A stretch of 64,000 nt of DNA, taken from assembly GCF_001854765.1 (NCBI RefSeq), contig NZ_LJJE01000071.1, forward strand, positions 1-64,000. Reading direction: 5' to 3'. The stretch comes from Vibrio sonorensis. GTDB taxonomy: Bacteria; Pseudomonadota; Gammaproteobacteria; Enterobacterales; Vibrionaceae. A model generated the notes under the pieces. It made no database searches. It saw only the letters and a program-made list of their open reading frames with translations, and was not told where the DNA came from. Below, in pieces: positions 1 through 9,580 of this stretch (within the stretch, counting starts at the first letter, position 1; the number at the start of each line of letters is the position of its first letter). The translations under genes and the position numbers were made by a program.

Positions 1-503
1 TCGATAGCGAAGGCAATATTAGCCTGACGCCAGCGGGTGTGGATGCGTTTACCAATGATTATGAAACGCTGGGTAATAATCACACCATTACAGTTGTTGC
101 TTCCGATGGAGTAAACGACACCGAAATCACGGTGACGTTGAACGAGGAAGACGTCAACGAACCTCCGGTCTTTGATCCACCGGAAGAAGGCGATGAGTAC
201 GTCTTTAATTACTTGGAAAACTCGGCAGATGGCGATGTTATCGGCCAAGTCACCGCCAGTGACCCTGAAGGGGGAGAAATTACCTATAGCATCAGTTATG
301 GCGACGACGATCCGCTAGATAGCCTGTTTGACATCGATAGCGAAGGCAATATTAGCCTGACGCCAGCGGGTGTGGATGCCTTTACTAATAATTATGAGTT
401 GTTAGGAAATAGTCATGTGATTACTGTTGTGGCATCGGATGGGGTGAATGAGACTGAGATTTCGGTCACTCTGAACGAGCAGGATGTGAATGAGGCGCCA
501 GTA
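1..503 (+). repeat. Tandem 333-bp coding repeat of the adhesin
   Basis: The sequence at 1-46 recurs without a mismatch at 334-379, a period of 333 bp (111 codons). The translated units stay highly similar through about 170 and 503. Such near-identity at the nucleotide level suggests recent duplication or gene conversion, and the array probably continues upstream of the window. Confidence 0.85.
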
Positions 504-1811
504 GCGGAAGATTTTGATGTGGATGCTGGTGACGCAGTCATTGTACCCATAGTATTCGATTCCGATGTTGCAGAACTTGACCATATTTCCGATGAAGACG
601 ATGACTTTGCCGGAACACAAGTCAACGTCATGATTACTTCGCTTCCTGAGTATGGCACCTTGCTCTACACCGACGAAGATGGCGTGACCAGAGAAATCAC
701 TGAAGATGACCTCTATACCATAGGAGACCCTGTAGACGATGTAAGTAAGATTTTTAATCCCAATAACATTGTTTATGTTCCTGGAGAAGGTGACCCGTTT
801 GAAATGGGTTGGTCCGGTGACTCGGATGACATCGTACTGGAAGACGGCTTCTTTAACTGGGGTGATTATGTTTCAGATACCGAAAGGGTGTTTACGTTAG
901 ATAACGGTAATACCATAGGAATTAGCATTACCGATAATAACGATAAACCGTTGATGCAGTACACAAATGGTCAACCCCATATTGGCTATGGTATAGGCGA
1001 TATTGACGGTAGCGGTATGAATAAAGAAGAGACGTTGAAAATTAACCTCATTAACAATCCTCTTACTATTGTTACCTTAGGTTTGGATGGTATGGGTGGG
1101 TCATTCGTTAGTACTGGTAATATATATGTTGAGGTTACCTATCATCTTGCCGATGGTACAACTCATGTTGAGCAATATCGCAAAGATGAGGGTGATACGG
1201 GCAATCAGCAAATACTATATGAATTTACTTATTCATCGCCGGATAACCCAATTGTTGGGATCGACCTATCTTCAAATGGTGGTAACTGGGAGTTAAGGTA
1301 CTTGCAAGGCAATGAGGATATTACAGATGATGTCACCTTTGACTATGTTGCCGTTGATAGTGGCGGCCTAACAAGCGAAGAAGCGACTGTCACTATTGAC
1401 GTTGATGAATCGCCGGAATATGCGGTTCAGACAGCGGCGGATGGAGATGCTCTAGAAGGTCAATTGGGTAATGACCTTATGGTAGGAGATGATAACGACA
1501 ACGTATTTGTGTGGTTGGACAGCAACTTAGATACAGGTACTGATGTGGTTATGGACTTTGCAGAGGGTGATTTGATCGACGTTCGAGACGTTCTCGCGGA
1601 TGATGACGATGTTGATGTCGCAGATCTAGACGCCATTGTCGATGCGGCTGTTGTCGATGGCGATGTAGTGCTAACAGTGGAAGGCAGCGACGCGGATCAA
1701 ACCATAGTGATAGAGAACGGTGCCGAAACGCTTAGTGAATTTATAGCACCGGATAACAGTATTGATGAACTAGCACTTTACGCACAAATCCTCAAAACGG
1801 ACGCAGCGTAA
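1..1811 (+). CDS. Giant RTX-type adhesin, C-terminal part (5' end outside window)
   Basis: The reading frame is open from base 3, so only the last ~600 residues of a much larger surface or secreted protein are seen. It is very rich in Asp/Glu. It begins with cadherin/VCBS-like modules of 111 residues that recur almost identically (residues SEGNISLTPAGVDAF appear twice), with Ca-binding DPEGG and DVNE linkers. A non-repeat domain with plainer codon use follows (about 910-1340), then a short RTX-like glycine/aspartate segment (GNDLMVGDDNDN) and an acidic C-terminus of the kind recognised by type I secretion systems. Known relatives are large Vibrio biofilm and host adhesins exported by LapBCE-type machinery. 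It is the last gene of its unit, since a strong terminator follows. The N-terminal retention or signal region is not visible, so whether it stays on the cell surface cannot be judged. Confidence 0.85.
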   Translation, partial: DSEGNISLTPAGVDAFTNDYETLGNNHTITVVASDGVNDTEITVTLNEEDVNEPPVFDPPEEGDEYVFNYLENSADGDVIGQVTASDPEGGEITYSISYGDDDPLDSLFDIDSEGNISLTPAGVDAFTNNYELLGNSHVITVVASDGVNETEISVTLNEQDVNEAPVAEDFDVDAGDAVIVPIVFDSDVAELDHISDEDDDFAGTQVNVMITSLPEYGTLLYTDEDGVTREITEDDLYTIGDPVDDVSKIFNPNNIVYVPGEGDPFEMGWSGDSDDIVLEDGFFNWGDYVSDTERVFTLDNGNTIGISITDNNDKPLMQYTNGQPHIGYGIGDIDGSGMNKEETLKINLINNPLTIVTLGLDGMGGSFVSTGNIYVEVTYHLADGTTHVEQYRKDEGDTGNQQILYEFTYSSPDNPIVGIDLSSNGGNWELRYLQGNEDITDDVTFDYVAVDSGGLTSEEATVTIDVDESPEYAVQTAADGDALEGQLGNDLMVGDDNDNVFVWLDSNLDTGTDVVMDFAEGDLIDVRDVLADDDDVDVADLDAIVDAAVVDGDVVLTVEGSDADQTIVIENGAETLSEFIAPDNSIDELALYAQILKTDAA

Positions 1812-1826
1812 GCCTTGCGATATTTT

Positions 1827-1851
1827 GCCGGCCTAAGGGCCGGCTTTTTTT
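1827..1851 (+). terminator. Rho-independent terminator of the adhesin gene
   Basis: Perfect 7-bp GC stem GCCGGCC / GGCCGGC (1827-1833 with 1838-1844), loop TAAG, followed by seven T. It lies 15 bp after the adhesin stop. Confidence 0.9.
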
Positions 1852-2315
1852 CTTGTTAGGGTAATCATTAAATTACATTTTTAGGTATAAAAAGTATTGC
1901 CTGACAAATACGTTTTGTGATAATTTCGCGCGCAATCTCGGAGAGTGCTAAAAAGAAGGCCACTGGGGGATACGCGTTACTCATATTCCGGCTGAGTATA
2001 GGTAACGTAGGGTAGGTATCGATGAGTCCTTTCATCGATAGACGGGATACTAGTGTTGCGCTGCAGCATATGAATGGGAAACCCAACATTGAACTCATTT
2101 AATAAACACACACTAATCAGCTTCATTCTTCCAAAATGCCCTGTTTTACAAAACAGCAGCATTACTGAACCTTGAAACTAAGCTATCGCTAATACCATCC
2201 ATATGGATGGCGACTCCCTGTGCTTGTTATTGGTAAAAGCGCAGTTGAAGTCCGTTGAATTCGTGTATTGAAAAGCAGTACACGTGAATGTTGCTATTTC
2301 AAGGGAAATTACAGT
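1852..2315 (+). promoter_or_regulatory. Long leader region of the norspermidine operon with inverted repeats
   Basis: This 464-bp gap has no convincing gene. It contains three perfect inverted repeats: TATCGATGA/TCATCGATA at 2017-2025 and 2032-2040, CTGTTTT/AAAACAG at 2141-2156, and the 16-bp palindrome CCATCCATATGGATGG at 2195-2210, the last about 105 bp before the start codon. These could be operator sites or hairpins in a long 5' UTR. I do not recognise a known riboswitch here. A Shine-Dalgarno-like AAGGGAA sits at about 2301. Confidence 0.45.
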
Positions 2316-5204
2316 ATGAGCGCCGCCTTTGAAGTCGATACTAATGCTATCGCGAATCCATTTTCAGTTCAGGTTCCAGTGGTTGAAGGAACTTACGATC
2401 TCACGCCAGATCAAATGCTGTTAGATCAAGAACAACACGAATCCGATGTCCGTTCTTATCCGCGCCGTTTGCCGATTGCGATCAAGCAGGCATATGGTGC
2501 TTTGGTAGAAGATACCCGAGGACAATTGTTCCTCGACTGCCTTGCTGGTGCAGGTACGCTGGCTCTGGGTTATAACCATCCAGAAATTAATCAGGCGCTA
2601 AAAGAGCAGCTTGATTCTGGGCTACCGTATCAAACTCTAGACATTACGACTCAAGCTAAAGACAAATTTATCAAACAGGTCAAAGCTTTTCTTCCAGAGT
2701 CATTTGCGAAAAACTCCGTTATTCAATTTTGCGGCCCATCTGGCGCCGACGCAGTTGAAGCCGCGATTAAACTTGCTAAACAAACCACTGGCCGAAACAC
2801 CATGTTTGCGTTTCGCGGTGCCTACCACGGCATGACAAATGGAACCATGGGCATGATGGGCAACTTAGGTACTAAAGCGCGTAGAACGGGTTTAATGTCC
2901 GACGTACACTTTATGCCTTTCCCTTATAACCTTCGTTGTCCGTTTGGTCTCGGTGGTGACGAAGGAGCAAAAGCCAGCATCCGCTATATTGAACGTTTAC
3001 TGAACGACGATGAGGCGGGAATTATGAAGCCAGCAGCAATGATCGTTGAACCAGTACAAGGTGAGGGCGGGGTTGTTCCTGCTCCTGCGTTCTGGCTGCG
3101 AGAGCTTCGCCGTCTATGTGATGAACACGGTATCCTACTCATTTTTGATGAAATTCAATGTGGCGTAGGCAAAACCGGTTACCACTTTGCCTACGAAGAG
3201 TCGGGTATCAATCCAGATATTCTATGTTTGTCTAAAGCGATTGGTGGTGGCATGCCAATGTCCCTACTGGTATTTGATAAGTCGAACGACACGTGGCAAG
3301 CAGGTGAACACACCGGAACATTCCGAGGAAATCAACTGGCGATGGTGTCAGGAGCCAAAGCGCTAGAAATTATTGAACGCGATAACCTCGTGGAACATGC
3401 CAACATTGCTGGTCAGTACTTGAGGCTAGGCCTAGAAGCGATTCAAAAACGCGTAAACTGCGTCGCTGAAGTTCGTGGTAAGGGACTTATGTTAGGCGTG
3501 GAAATCAAAAAGCCAGGCACTGAACTAAACAAGTTCGGCGAGCCTATGCCTGATGGACAACTCACTCTAGCGATTCAACGTGCTGCTCTTGAGCGCGGAT
3601 TGATGGTTGAAAAAGGCGGGAGAGATGGCTCAGTAATACGTTTCCTTCCGCCATTAATTATCTCGTTTGAGCAAATCGATTTTGCTCTGCGCGTGATCGA
3701 AGAAGCAATGCTTGCTGCAGGTGCAGAACAGATTGAGGTAACTGGTGCAAACGAAGAGTGGCGAAAGCACTTTATTCACACCGGTGAGATGGGTAGCAAA
3801 GAGTTTGCCTCGATAATGAATCACACAACAGCAGCCCTAAAAAGTGTGTTTGAAGGTGTAGAACGCCCGTATTCTGGTCTAGAACCTAAACAGCTTGAAA
3901 CTTTGATTAACGACGTCGACCTCGATGGGAAAAACGCAGCACTAAAAACTGTGATCGACGATACGGCTGAGTTGGTAGCAAAAAATGCTATCTTTACTCA
4001 GCACCCAGATTGTATTGCTCACTTGCATACCCCACCACTGATGCCAGCCGTGGCTGCTGAGGGGATCATTGCTGCACTCAATCAGTCAATGGACTCTTGG
4101 GATCAAGCGTCTTCAGCGACCTATGTGGAACAAAAGGTTGTGGACTGGCTCTGTGGTAAGTACCAACTCGGTGAATCTGCTGATGGCATTTTCACTAGTG
4201 GTGGTACTCAAAGCAATCAAATGGGCTTAATGCTAGCGCGCGATTGGATTGCAGATAAACTCAGTCAGCATTCTATTCAAAAAATGGGTTTGCCAGACTA
4301 CGCTGACAAACTGCGCATAGTTTGCTCTAGCAAGTCTCACTTTACGGTTCAAAAATCAGCATCTTGGATGGGATTAGGCGAGAAAGCGGTATTAACCGTT
4401 GAAGCCAATACGGACGGCACTATGAAAGTGGAGTCGTTGCAACAGGTTATCCAACAAGCGAAATCACAAGGCTTAATTCCATTTGCCATCGTGGGAACCG
4501 CGGGCACAACAGACCACGGAGCGATTGACAATCTCGATGTGATTGCCGATATCGCGGCACAACACGAAATGTGGATGCACGTCGATGGCGCATATGGTGG
4601 CGCACTTGTTCTTAGCAGCCATAATCATCGTTTAAAAGGCATAGAGCGCGCCGACTCAGTAAGCGTCGATTTCCATAAGATGTTCTATCAAACTATCAGT
4701 TGTGGTGCTTTGCTTCTCAAAGAAAAACAAAGGTTTGGCTTCTTGCTACACCATGCCGATTACTTAAATCGCGAGCACGATGAACTGCCAAACTTGGTCG
4801 ATAAGTCTATAGCGACAACGAAGCGATTTGATGCACTTAAAGTTTTTATGACGATGCAGAGCGTTGGCCCACAAGCTTTAGGTCAAATGTATGATCACCT
4901 TATTGAGCAAACCCAAGCCGTCGCTCAAATGGTCGATGGACATAGCGGTTTTGAGTTGTTAGCTCAGCCTTGTCTATCTACCGTACTTTTCCGCGCGGTG
5001 GATGCAAAAGTGTCGAACGTAGATGAACTCAACAAGCGAGTGCGCATCGAAGCTTTGACCCGCGGAGTAGCGGTACTTGGTGAAACCGTTGTCGATGGAA
5101 ATACGGCGCTTAAATTTACAATTTTGAATCCTTGTCTGACCCTCTCAGACTTTGAAACATTGCTCTCTAACATTAACAAGCTAGCTGCTGAGCTGGCGAA
5201 ATAA
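2316..5204 (+). CDS. Fused L-2,4-diaminobutyrate:2-oxoglutarate aminotransferase / L-2,4-diaminobutyrate decarboxylase
   Basis: This bifunctional PLP enzyme (962 aa) makes 1,3-diaminopropane for norspermidine. The N-terminal half (about 40-480) is a class III aminotransferase making diaminobutyrate from aspartate semialdehyde, with a GPSGADAVEAA cofactor loop, a DEIQCG motif and the PLP lysine in LSKAIGGG (K307). The C-terminal half (about 550-960) is a group II decarboxylase with HVDGAYGG and the PLP lysine in DFHKMF (K788). The fused form is characteristic of Vibrio (compare VC1625 of V. cholerae). The chosen ATG follows AAGGGAA; an in-frame start 48 bp upstream would add a cysteine-rich, unconserved-looking stretch and lacks a good ribosome site. 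The next operon gene starts 15 bp downstream. Confidence 0.95.
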   Translation: MSAAFEVDTNAIANPFSVQVPVVEGTYDLTPDQMLLDQEQHESDVRSYPRRLPIAIKQAYGALVEDTRGQLFLDCLAGAGTLALGYNHPEINQALKEQLDSGLPYQTLDITTQAKDKFIKQVKAFLPESFAKNSVIQFCGPSGADAVEAAIKLAKQTTGRNTMFAFRGAYHGMTNGTMGMMGNLGTKARRTGLMSDVHFMPFPYNLRCPFGLGGDEGAKASIRYIERLLNDDEAGIMKPAAMIVEPVQGEGGVVPAPAFWLRELRRLCDEHGILLIFDEIQCGVGKTGYHFAYEESGINPDILCLSKAIGGGMPMSLLVFDKSNDTWQAGEHTGTFRGNQLAMVSGAKALEIIERDNLVEHANIAGQYLRLGLEAIQKRVNCVAEVRGKGLMLGVEIKKPGTELNKFGEPMPDGQLTLAIQRAALERGLMVEKGGRDGSVIRFLPPLIISFEQIDFALRVIEEAMLAAGAEQIEVTGANEEWRKHFIHTGEMGSKEFASIMNHTTAALKSVFEGVERPYSGLEPKQLETLINDVDLDGKNAALKTVIDDTAELVAKNAIFTQHPDCIAHLHTPPLMPAVAAEGIIAALNQSMDSWDQASSATYVEQKVVDWLCGKYQLGESADGIFTSGGTQSNQMGLMLARDWIADKLSQHSIQKMGLPDYADKLRIVCSSKSHFTVQKSASWMGLGEKAVLTVEANTDGTMKVESLQQVIQQAKSQGLIPFAIVGTAGTTDHGAIDNLDVIADIAAQHEMWMHVDGAYGGALVLSSHNHRLKGIERADSVSVDFHKMFYQTISCGALLLKEKQRFGFLLHHADYLNREHDELPNLVDKSIATTKRFDALKVFMTMQSVGPQALGQMYDHLIEQTQAVAQMVDGHSGFELLAQPCLSTVLFRAVDAKVSNVDELNKRVRIEALTRGVAVLGETVVDGNTALKFTILNPCLTLSDFETLLSNINKLAAELAK

Positions 5205-5219
5205 AGGTAACGGAAAACT

Positions 5220-6464
5220 ATGGCAATTTTACAGATTGGTGCTGGCGGTGTTGGTTGGGTTGTTGCCCATAAAGCTGCTCAAAACAACGACGTATTAGGT
5301 GATATTACACTGGCGTCTCGTACGATTTCCAAATGTGAAAAAATCATTGAGTCTATTAAAGGAAAAAATAACCTTAAAGACCCGAGCAAAAAGCTAGAAG
5401 CTCGTGCAGTAGATGCCGATGACGTAGATGCGTTGGTTGCCTTAATCAAAGAAGTTCAGCCAGATCTAGTGATCAATGCTGGTCCTCCGTGGGTCAATAT
5501 GACAATTATGGAAGCGTGTTATCAAGCGAAAGTCTCTTACCTAGATACGTCGGTAGCGGTTGATTTATGTTCGGAAGGTCAGCAAGTACCTCAAGCTTAT
5601 GATTGGCAGTGGGGCTACCGCGAGAAGTTTGAACAGGCGGGAATTACTGGTATTTTGGGGGCAGGTTTTGATCCGGGTGTGGTCAGTGTCTTTGCGGCGT
5701 ATGCCGTGAAGCATCTATTCGACGAAATCGATACGATAGATGTAATGGATGTTAACGCTGGTGATCATGGTAAAAAGTTTGCAACTAACTTTGACCCAGA
5801 GACCAACATGCTAGAAATTCAAGGCGATTCTTTCTATTGGGACTCGGGTGAGTGGAAGCAAGTGCCTTGTCATTCGCGTATGTTCGAGTTTGACTTCCCA
5901 TTAGTTGGTAAGCACAAAGTCTACTCAATGGCTCACGATGAAGTTCGTTCTCTAAAAGAGTTCATTCCTGCTAAGCGTATCGAATTCTGGATGGGTTTTG
6001 GCGACCGTTACCTAAACTACTTTAATTGCATGCGCGATATTGGCTTACTTAGCCCAGACCCGCTGACACTGCACGATGGTACTGTTGTTCAGCCACTTCA
6101 CGTCCTGAAAGCTATGCTACCAGACCCAACGTCACTGGCTCCGGGATACACGGGTAAAACCTGTATTGGTACTTGGGTTCAGGGTAAAAAGGATGGCAAA
6201 GCGCGCAGCGTGTTTATTTACAATAACGCTGACCATGAAGTGGCCTACGAAGATGTTGAGCATCAGGCGATTTCATACACTACAGGTGTTCCTGCTATCA
6301 CTGCTGCACTTCAGTTCTTCCGTGGTGAGTGGGCAGATAAAGGTGTGTTCAACATGGAACAACTGGATCCAGACCCGTTCCTCAACACCATGCCAGAAAT
6401 TGGTCTAGATTGGCACGTTCAGGAACTGGAAGTTGGTCAACCAGACATCCAGATCCTTAAGTAG
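5220..6464 (+). CDS. Carboxynorspermidine dehydrogenase (carboxyspermidine dehydrogenase), saccharopine dehydrogenase family
   Basis: This NADPH-dependent enzyme condenses aspartate semialdehyde with 1,3-diaminopropane to form carboxynorspermidine (or with putrescine to form carboxyspermidine). It is 414 aa with an N-terminal Rossmann loop GAGGVGWVVAHKAA (about residues 7-20), a conserved INAGPPW segment, and the saccharopine dehydrogenase C-terminal fold. It follows the aminotransferase/decarboxylase by 15 bp and precedes nspC, the same order as VC1625-VC1623 of V. cholerae. Function is assigned from family and operon context. The gene appears intact. Confidence 0.93.
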   Translation: MAILQIGAGGVGWVVAHKAAQNNDVLGDITLASRTISKCEKIIESIKGKNNLKDPSKKLEARAVDADDVDALVALIKEVQPDLVINAGPPWVNMTIMEACYQAKVSYLDTSVAVDLCSEGQQVPQAYDWQWGYREKFEQAGITGILGAGFDPGVVSVFAAYAVKHLFDEIDTIDVMDVNAGDHGKKFATNFDPETNMLEIQGDSFYWDSGEWKQVPCHSRMFEFDFPLVGKHKVYSMAHDEVRSLKEFIPAKRIEFWMGFGDRYLNYFNCMRDIGLLSPDPLTLHDGTVVQPLHVLKAMLPDPTSLAPGYTGKTCIGTWVQGKKDGKARSVFIYNNADHEVAYEDVEHQAISYTTGVPAITAALQFFRGEWADKGVFNMEQLDPDPFLNTMPEIGLDWHVQELEVGQPDIQILK

Positions 6465-6504
6465 TCAGTGAATATCTAATATAGTTTAGGTGTTATCAAT
6501 ATCG

Positions 6505-6533
6505 AGCCGACGCGCTACAGCGTCGGCTTTTTT
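6505..6533 (+). terminator. Intrinsic terminator inside the norspermidine operon
   Basis: Perfect 8-bp stem GCCGACGC/GCGTCGGC (6506-6513 with 6520-6527), loop GCTACA, then six T. It sits in the 86-bp gap between the dehydrogenase and nspC and ends only 17 bp before the nspC ATG. It should lower nspC expression relative to the upstream genes unless read-through or an extra promoter operates. Confidence 0.8.
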
Positions 6534-6550
6534 CAATAGACACAAATGTT

Positions 6551-7684
6551 ATGCAAGCAAAAGATTTAAAAACGCCTTACTTTATGATCAACGAAGAGAA
6601 GTTGATTGCAAACTTGGAGAAGGCAAAACAGCTGAAAGAAATTTCAGGCGTAAAACTGGTGTTGGCGCTTAAGTGCTTTTCTACGTGGGGTGTATTTGAC
6701 CTCATCAAGCCTTATCTGGATGGTACGACAAGTAGTGGTCCGTACGAAGTGAAACTAGGCCATGAAACGTTTGGTGGTGAAACCCATGCTTACAGCGTCG
6801 GTTACAGTGAAGATGATGTTAAAGAAGTCGCCGATATCTGCGACAAGATGATCTTTAACTCCCAAAGCCAGCTGGCTGCTTATCGCCACCTTGTGGAAGA
6901 AAAAGCCTCAATCGGTCTTCGCCTAAATCCCGGAGTAAGTTACGCCGGCCAAGATCTGGCAAACCCAGCGCGACAATATTCTCGTTTGGGAGTGCAATAC
7001 GATCACATCAAACCAGAAGTGTTTGAATCTCTCGATGGTGTGATGTTCCACATGAACTGTGAGAACAAAGATGTTGATGCGTTTATTCGATTGTTAGAGG
7101 CAATTTCGAACCAGTTCGGTGAGTACCTAGACAAACTAGATTGGGTCAGTCTTGGTGGGGGTGTCTTCTTTACTTGGCCCGGATACGACATAGAAAAGTT
7201 AGGTGCTGCTTTAAAGGCATTTTCGCAAAAGCACAAAGTACAACTTTATCTCGAACCGGGTGAAGCGATCATTACGAAAACGACAGATTTAGTGGTTACC
7301 GTTGTCGATATCGTTGAGAACGAAAAGAAAACGGCGATTGTTGACTCAGCGACAGAAGCTCATAGGTTAGACACGCTAATCTACAATGAGCCAGCTTCCA
7401 TTGAGCAAGCAAGTGATAGTGGTGAACACGAGTATGTGATTGGTTCATGTTCTTGTCTCGCGGGTGATCAGTTTTGTGTAGCAAACTTTGAACAGCCTTT
7501 AAAGATAGGTCAGAGACTCAACATCATGGACAGTGCAGGCTACACCATGGTGAAACTCAATTGGTTCAACGGTCTAAAAATGCCGTCAATCTATTGCCAG
7601 CGAGCTACTGGCAATATTGAGCTGTTAAACGAGTTTGCTTATGAAGACTTTAAGCGCTCGCTCTCTCAGTGGTCAGTTAGTTAA
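6551..7684 (+). CDS. nspC: Carboxynorspermidine decarboxylase
   Basis: A 377-aa fold type III PLP decarboxylase (ornithine/DAP decarboxylase superfamily) that converts carboxynorspermidine to norspermidine, and carboxyspermidine to spermidine. The PLP lysine lies in [12 protein letters not shown] (K41), the phosphate-binding glycine run is [13 protein letters not shown], and the second-subunit cysteine region is [11 protein letters not shown]. In Vibrio the product norspermidine feeds the NspS/MbaA c-di-GMP pathway that controls biofilm. No clear Shine-Dalgarno precedes the ATG, and a terminator hairpin lies just upstream, so translation or transcription may be deliberately weak. A short out-of-frame ATG begins five bases earlier (6546) and stops after seven codons. 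Confidence 0.95.
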   Translation: MQAKDLKTPYFMINEEKLIANLEKAKQLKEISGVKLVLALKCFSTWGVFDLIKPYLDGTTSSGPYEVKLGHETFGGETHAYSVGYSEDDVKEVADICDKMIFNSQSQLAAYRHLVEEKASIGLRLNPGVSYAGQDLANPARQYSRLGVQYDHIKPEVFESLDGVMFHMNCENKDVDAFIRLLEAISNQFGEYLDKLDWVSLGGGVFFTWPGYDIEKLGAALKAFSQKHKVQLYLEPGEAIITKTTDLVVTVVDIVENEKKTAIVDSATEAHRLDTLIYNEPASIEQASDSGEHEYVIGSCSCLAGDQFCVANFEQPLKIGQRLNIMDSAGYTMVKLNWFNGLKMPSIYCQRATGNIELLNEFAYEDFKRSLSQWSVS

Positions 7685-7685
7685 C

Positions 7686-7712
7686 AAAAAAGAGCAGCCT
7701 TGGCTGCTCTTC
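7686..7712. terminator. Bidirectional terminator between nspC and the ACT-domain gene
   Basis: Perfect 9-bp stem AGAGCAGCC/GGCTGCTCT (7691-7699, 7702-7710) with a 2-base loop. On the minus strand it is followed by a clean TTTTTT run, so it is strongest for the convergent gene to the right; the plus side has a weaker TCTGCTTTT tail. Confidence 0.85.
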
Positions 7713-7736
7713 TGCTTTTCAGAGAAAGGGATGAGG

Positions 7737-8249
7737 TTAGCTCTCTACTAGTACGCGCGTATCTTCGCTTAAAGACTCTAATTCTTTTGCGACATCGTCG
7801 ATTCTCAATTCACCAGGTAATCTGAGGGCCATATTGGCCGTGAACAAACTCGAACTTACTCCTCCGCCACCAGCGACAAACACGCGCTGACAATCCATAT
7901 CCAGTATGCTTATTCCTTGTCCGTCGAGCACATGAGTGATTTCGTTGACAATACCCGCGCGATCATTGGAGTCTAAGCGCAGTTGATAAACGGCTGATGC
8001 GTCTGTGGATTGGATGTCAGAGTCAACAATTTGCACGGTGAGGTCGGGATGAGCGTTAAAAGCGTCTTTTACGGTTTGAGCATGAGACTCGGGGAGTTCG
8101 ATTTTAATCACAGCAGCGACCTGATTTTCAATAAAGTTAACTTTACTGATTAGCCACTTACCGCCATTTTCATGGGTGACAGCCGCAAGCTGTTTAATCG
8201 TGGTGGGTGATGCTTTACCGACAAAGTTGACGATGAATGTGGTGTTCAT
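7737..8249 (-). CDS. GcvR-like double ACT-domain protein
   Basis: A 170-aa protein made of two ACT domains (about residues 3-80 and 88-165), the ligand-binding module that senses amino acids. The second domain carries the typical RLDSNDRAGIVNEITHVLDGQGISI motif region. The closest known architecture is GcvR, the glycine-cleavage repressor that acts by binding GcvA, but no partner gene is nearby. The ATG is preceded by a strong GAGGAGG ribosome site. A regulatory role in amino-acid metabolism is likely; the specific GcvR function is inference. Confidence 0.75.
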   Translation of the reverse strand: MNTTFIVNFVGKASPTTIKQLAAVTHENGGKWLISKVNFIENQVAAVIKIELPESHAQTVKDAFNAHPDLTVQIVDSDIQSTDASAVYQLRLDSNDRAGIVNEITHVLDGQGISILDMDCQRVFVAGGGGVSSSLFTANMALRLPGELRIDDVAKELESLSEDTRVLVES

Positions 8250-8434
8250 ATCGAGCCTCCTCAGTGGAACTTGTAGTAACCGTCGAAAATGACTTTCTCG
8301 GCCTTACACTACGTAGTTGTGCGCTTTTTCAAGCTTATATTTTTAGTGTAGAAGCTGAGGGGACTTAATGTTTGATATGGTTCAATAATTGAGAGTTAGA
8401 TTGATCTAAGTTGCCGAAAACTATACGTAATGCA

Positions 8435-8462
8435 CAAAAAAAGCGGCAACTGAGTGCCGCTT
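8435..8462 (-). terminator. Terminator of the DUF3943 gene
   Basis: On the minus strand AAGCGGCA/TGCCGCTT forms an 8-bp stem (8441-8448 with 8455-8462) followed by seven T. Confidence 0.88.
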
Positions 8463-8484
8463 CGGTTTTTGTTCGTTGGCTTTT

Positions 8485-9387
8485 TTAAAAACGAACGTTT
8501 AACTCCACTGCATAGAAGTGGCTGTCGTAGCTCGCTCCGGCATCTAACGCAAATCGCGCTGCGTCAGCATTGCCAAACCATGGTTGATAGTTAAACTGCA
8601 TATCTGCGCTTCCACCCCAAGTGTTGGTGACCCAACCGTGAATATGACCCACGGGGTTAAGGAAAAAGAGCGTTACGCCTCCTAACGACTCCGATCCCCA
8701 AATTTCGCCACCAGAGCGCACGATATTTTGCTCTGCCTCGAACATCATCTCACCAACCACTGAACCAAAGAATGGGGTGATAAAGAGGTCTTGCCATGAG
8801 GGAACTTCCGCAAAAGCTTCAACACCGTATTCCCAGAAGAAGGTCGAGAGTGTTGCTGAGTACAAAAATGATTCAAACTCGTTAAATCCTGCGTGACGTG
8901 CAGCGGTATAGTAAACCCCTCCGAAGTAGGGGTGCATGATGTAGTTTAAGAAGTGCTCGTCTCGGTCCCAAACGGGCCCCTCTCTTACATTGTCTCTCCA
9001 CTTTCTACCAAGCTGACTTAAATCACGGGACTCTTCATCCCATTTGGTAATCGATTCAGGTAACATGGTCATTAAGCCGACTGTGACGACACTTAAACCT
9101 AAAACGGTGTATGTCTGCTCTTTAAGATAATCCCAGTCTTTTTGGTCCTGAGCGATCAGATATTTAGGTAGATCCGGTTCTTCAAGTTTTAATTGTGGCT
9201 CAGTCAGACCTAAGGCATAACTATTGCTAGGAGTATAATGATATTGGGAACCGTAAAGATCATAGAAGCTCTCGGCGTTAAACGAGTATGAAAGCTCTAT
9301 GTGTTGATCGCCGAACGACGGAGTTGCTACAGCACTGGTGCAAGCGGAAAAAGATAGAATCCATGCTGCTATGTATTTTTTATACAC
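8485..9387 (-). CDS. DUF3943 family exported protein, probably outer membrane
   Basis: A 300-aa protein with an N-terminal signal peptide (KKYIAAWILSFSACTSAVA, cleavage near residue 22) and a C-terminal residue pattern ending in aromatic Phe (VELNVRF) typical of outer-membrane beta-barrel proteins. The middle (about 130-260) holds conserved HYPYFGG-like and EYGVEAFAEVPSWQDLF stretches that match my memory of the DUF3943 family. A hydrophobic segment near residue 95 may insert in the membrane. No enzymatic function is known. It is monocistronic, divergent from the CinA-like gene. Confidence 0.7.
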   Translation of the reverse strand: MYKKYIAAWILSFSACTSAVATPSFGDQHIELSYSFNAESFYDLYGSQYHYTPSNSYALGLTEPQLKLEEPDLPKYLIAQDQKDWDYLKEQTYTVLGLSVVTVGLMTMLPESITKWDEESRDLSQLGRKWRDNVREGPVWDRDEHFLNYIMHPYFGGVYYTAARHAGFNEFESFLYSATLSTFFWEYGVEAFAEVPSWQDLFITPFFGSVVGEMMFEAEQNIVRSGGEIWGSESLGGVTLFFLNPVGHIHGWVTNTWGGSADMQFNYQPWFGNADAARFALDAGASYDSHFYAVELNVRF

Positions 9388-9580
9388 TTAAAACCCCAAA
9401 ATCTTATAATTTTGATGATCAGAGTCACAATTATCTAGTAAAGTCAGGTGAATGCAAACGGTTAATGGTCTTAATAAACAAACTTAGTCTTAGAAATCCC
9501 AATATACAATGGAATTATGTCACGTGATTCATAAAAGTGTGTGATGATTAAAATTACATCGCCTACAGGAACAAATTATT

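Noticed and set aside
1868..2162. Two overlapping minus-strand ORFs (76 and 61 aa) in the leader of the norspermidine operon
   Set aside because: No ribosome site, no recognisable domain, and their span is filled with inverted repeats; they are most likely chance frames in regulatory DNA.
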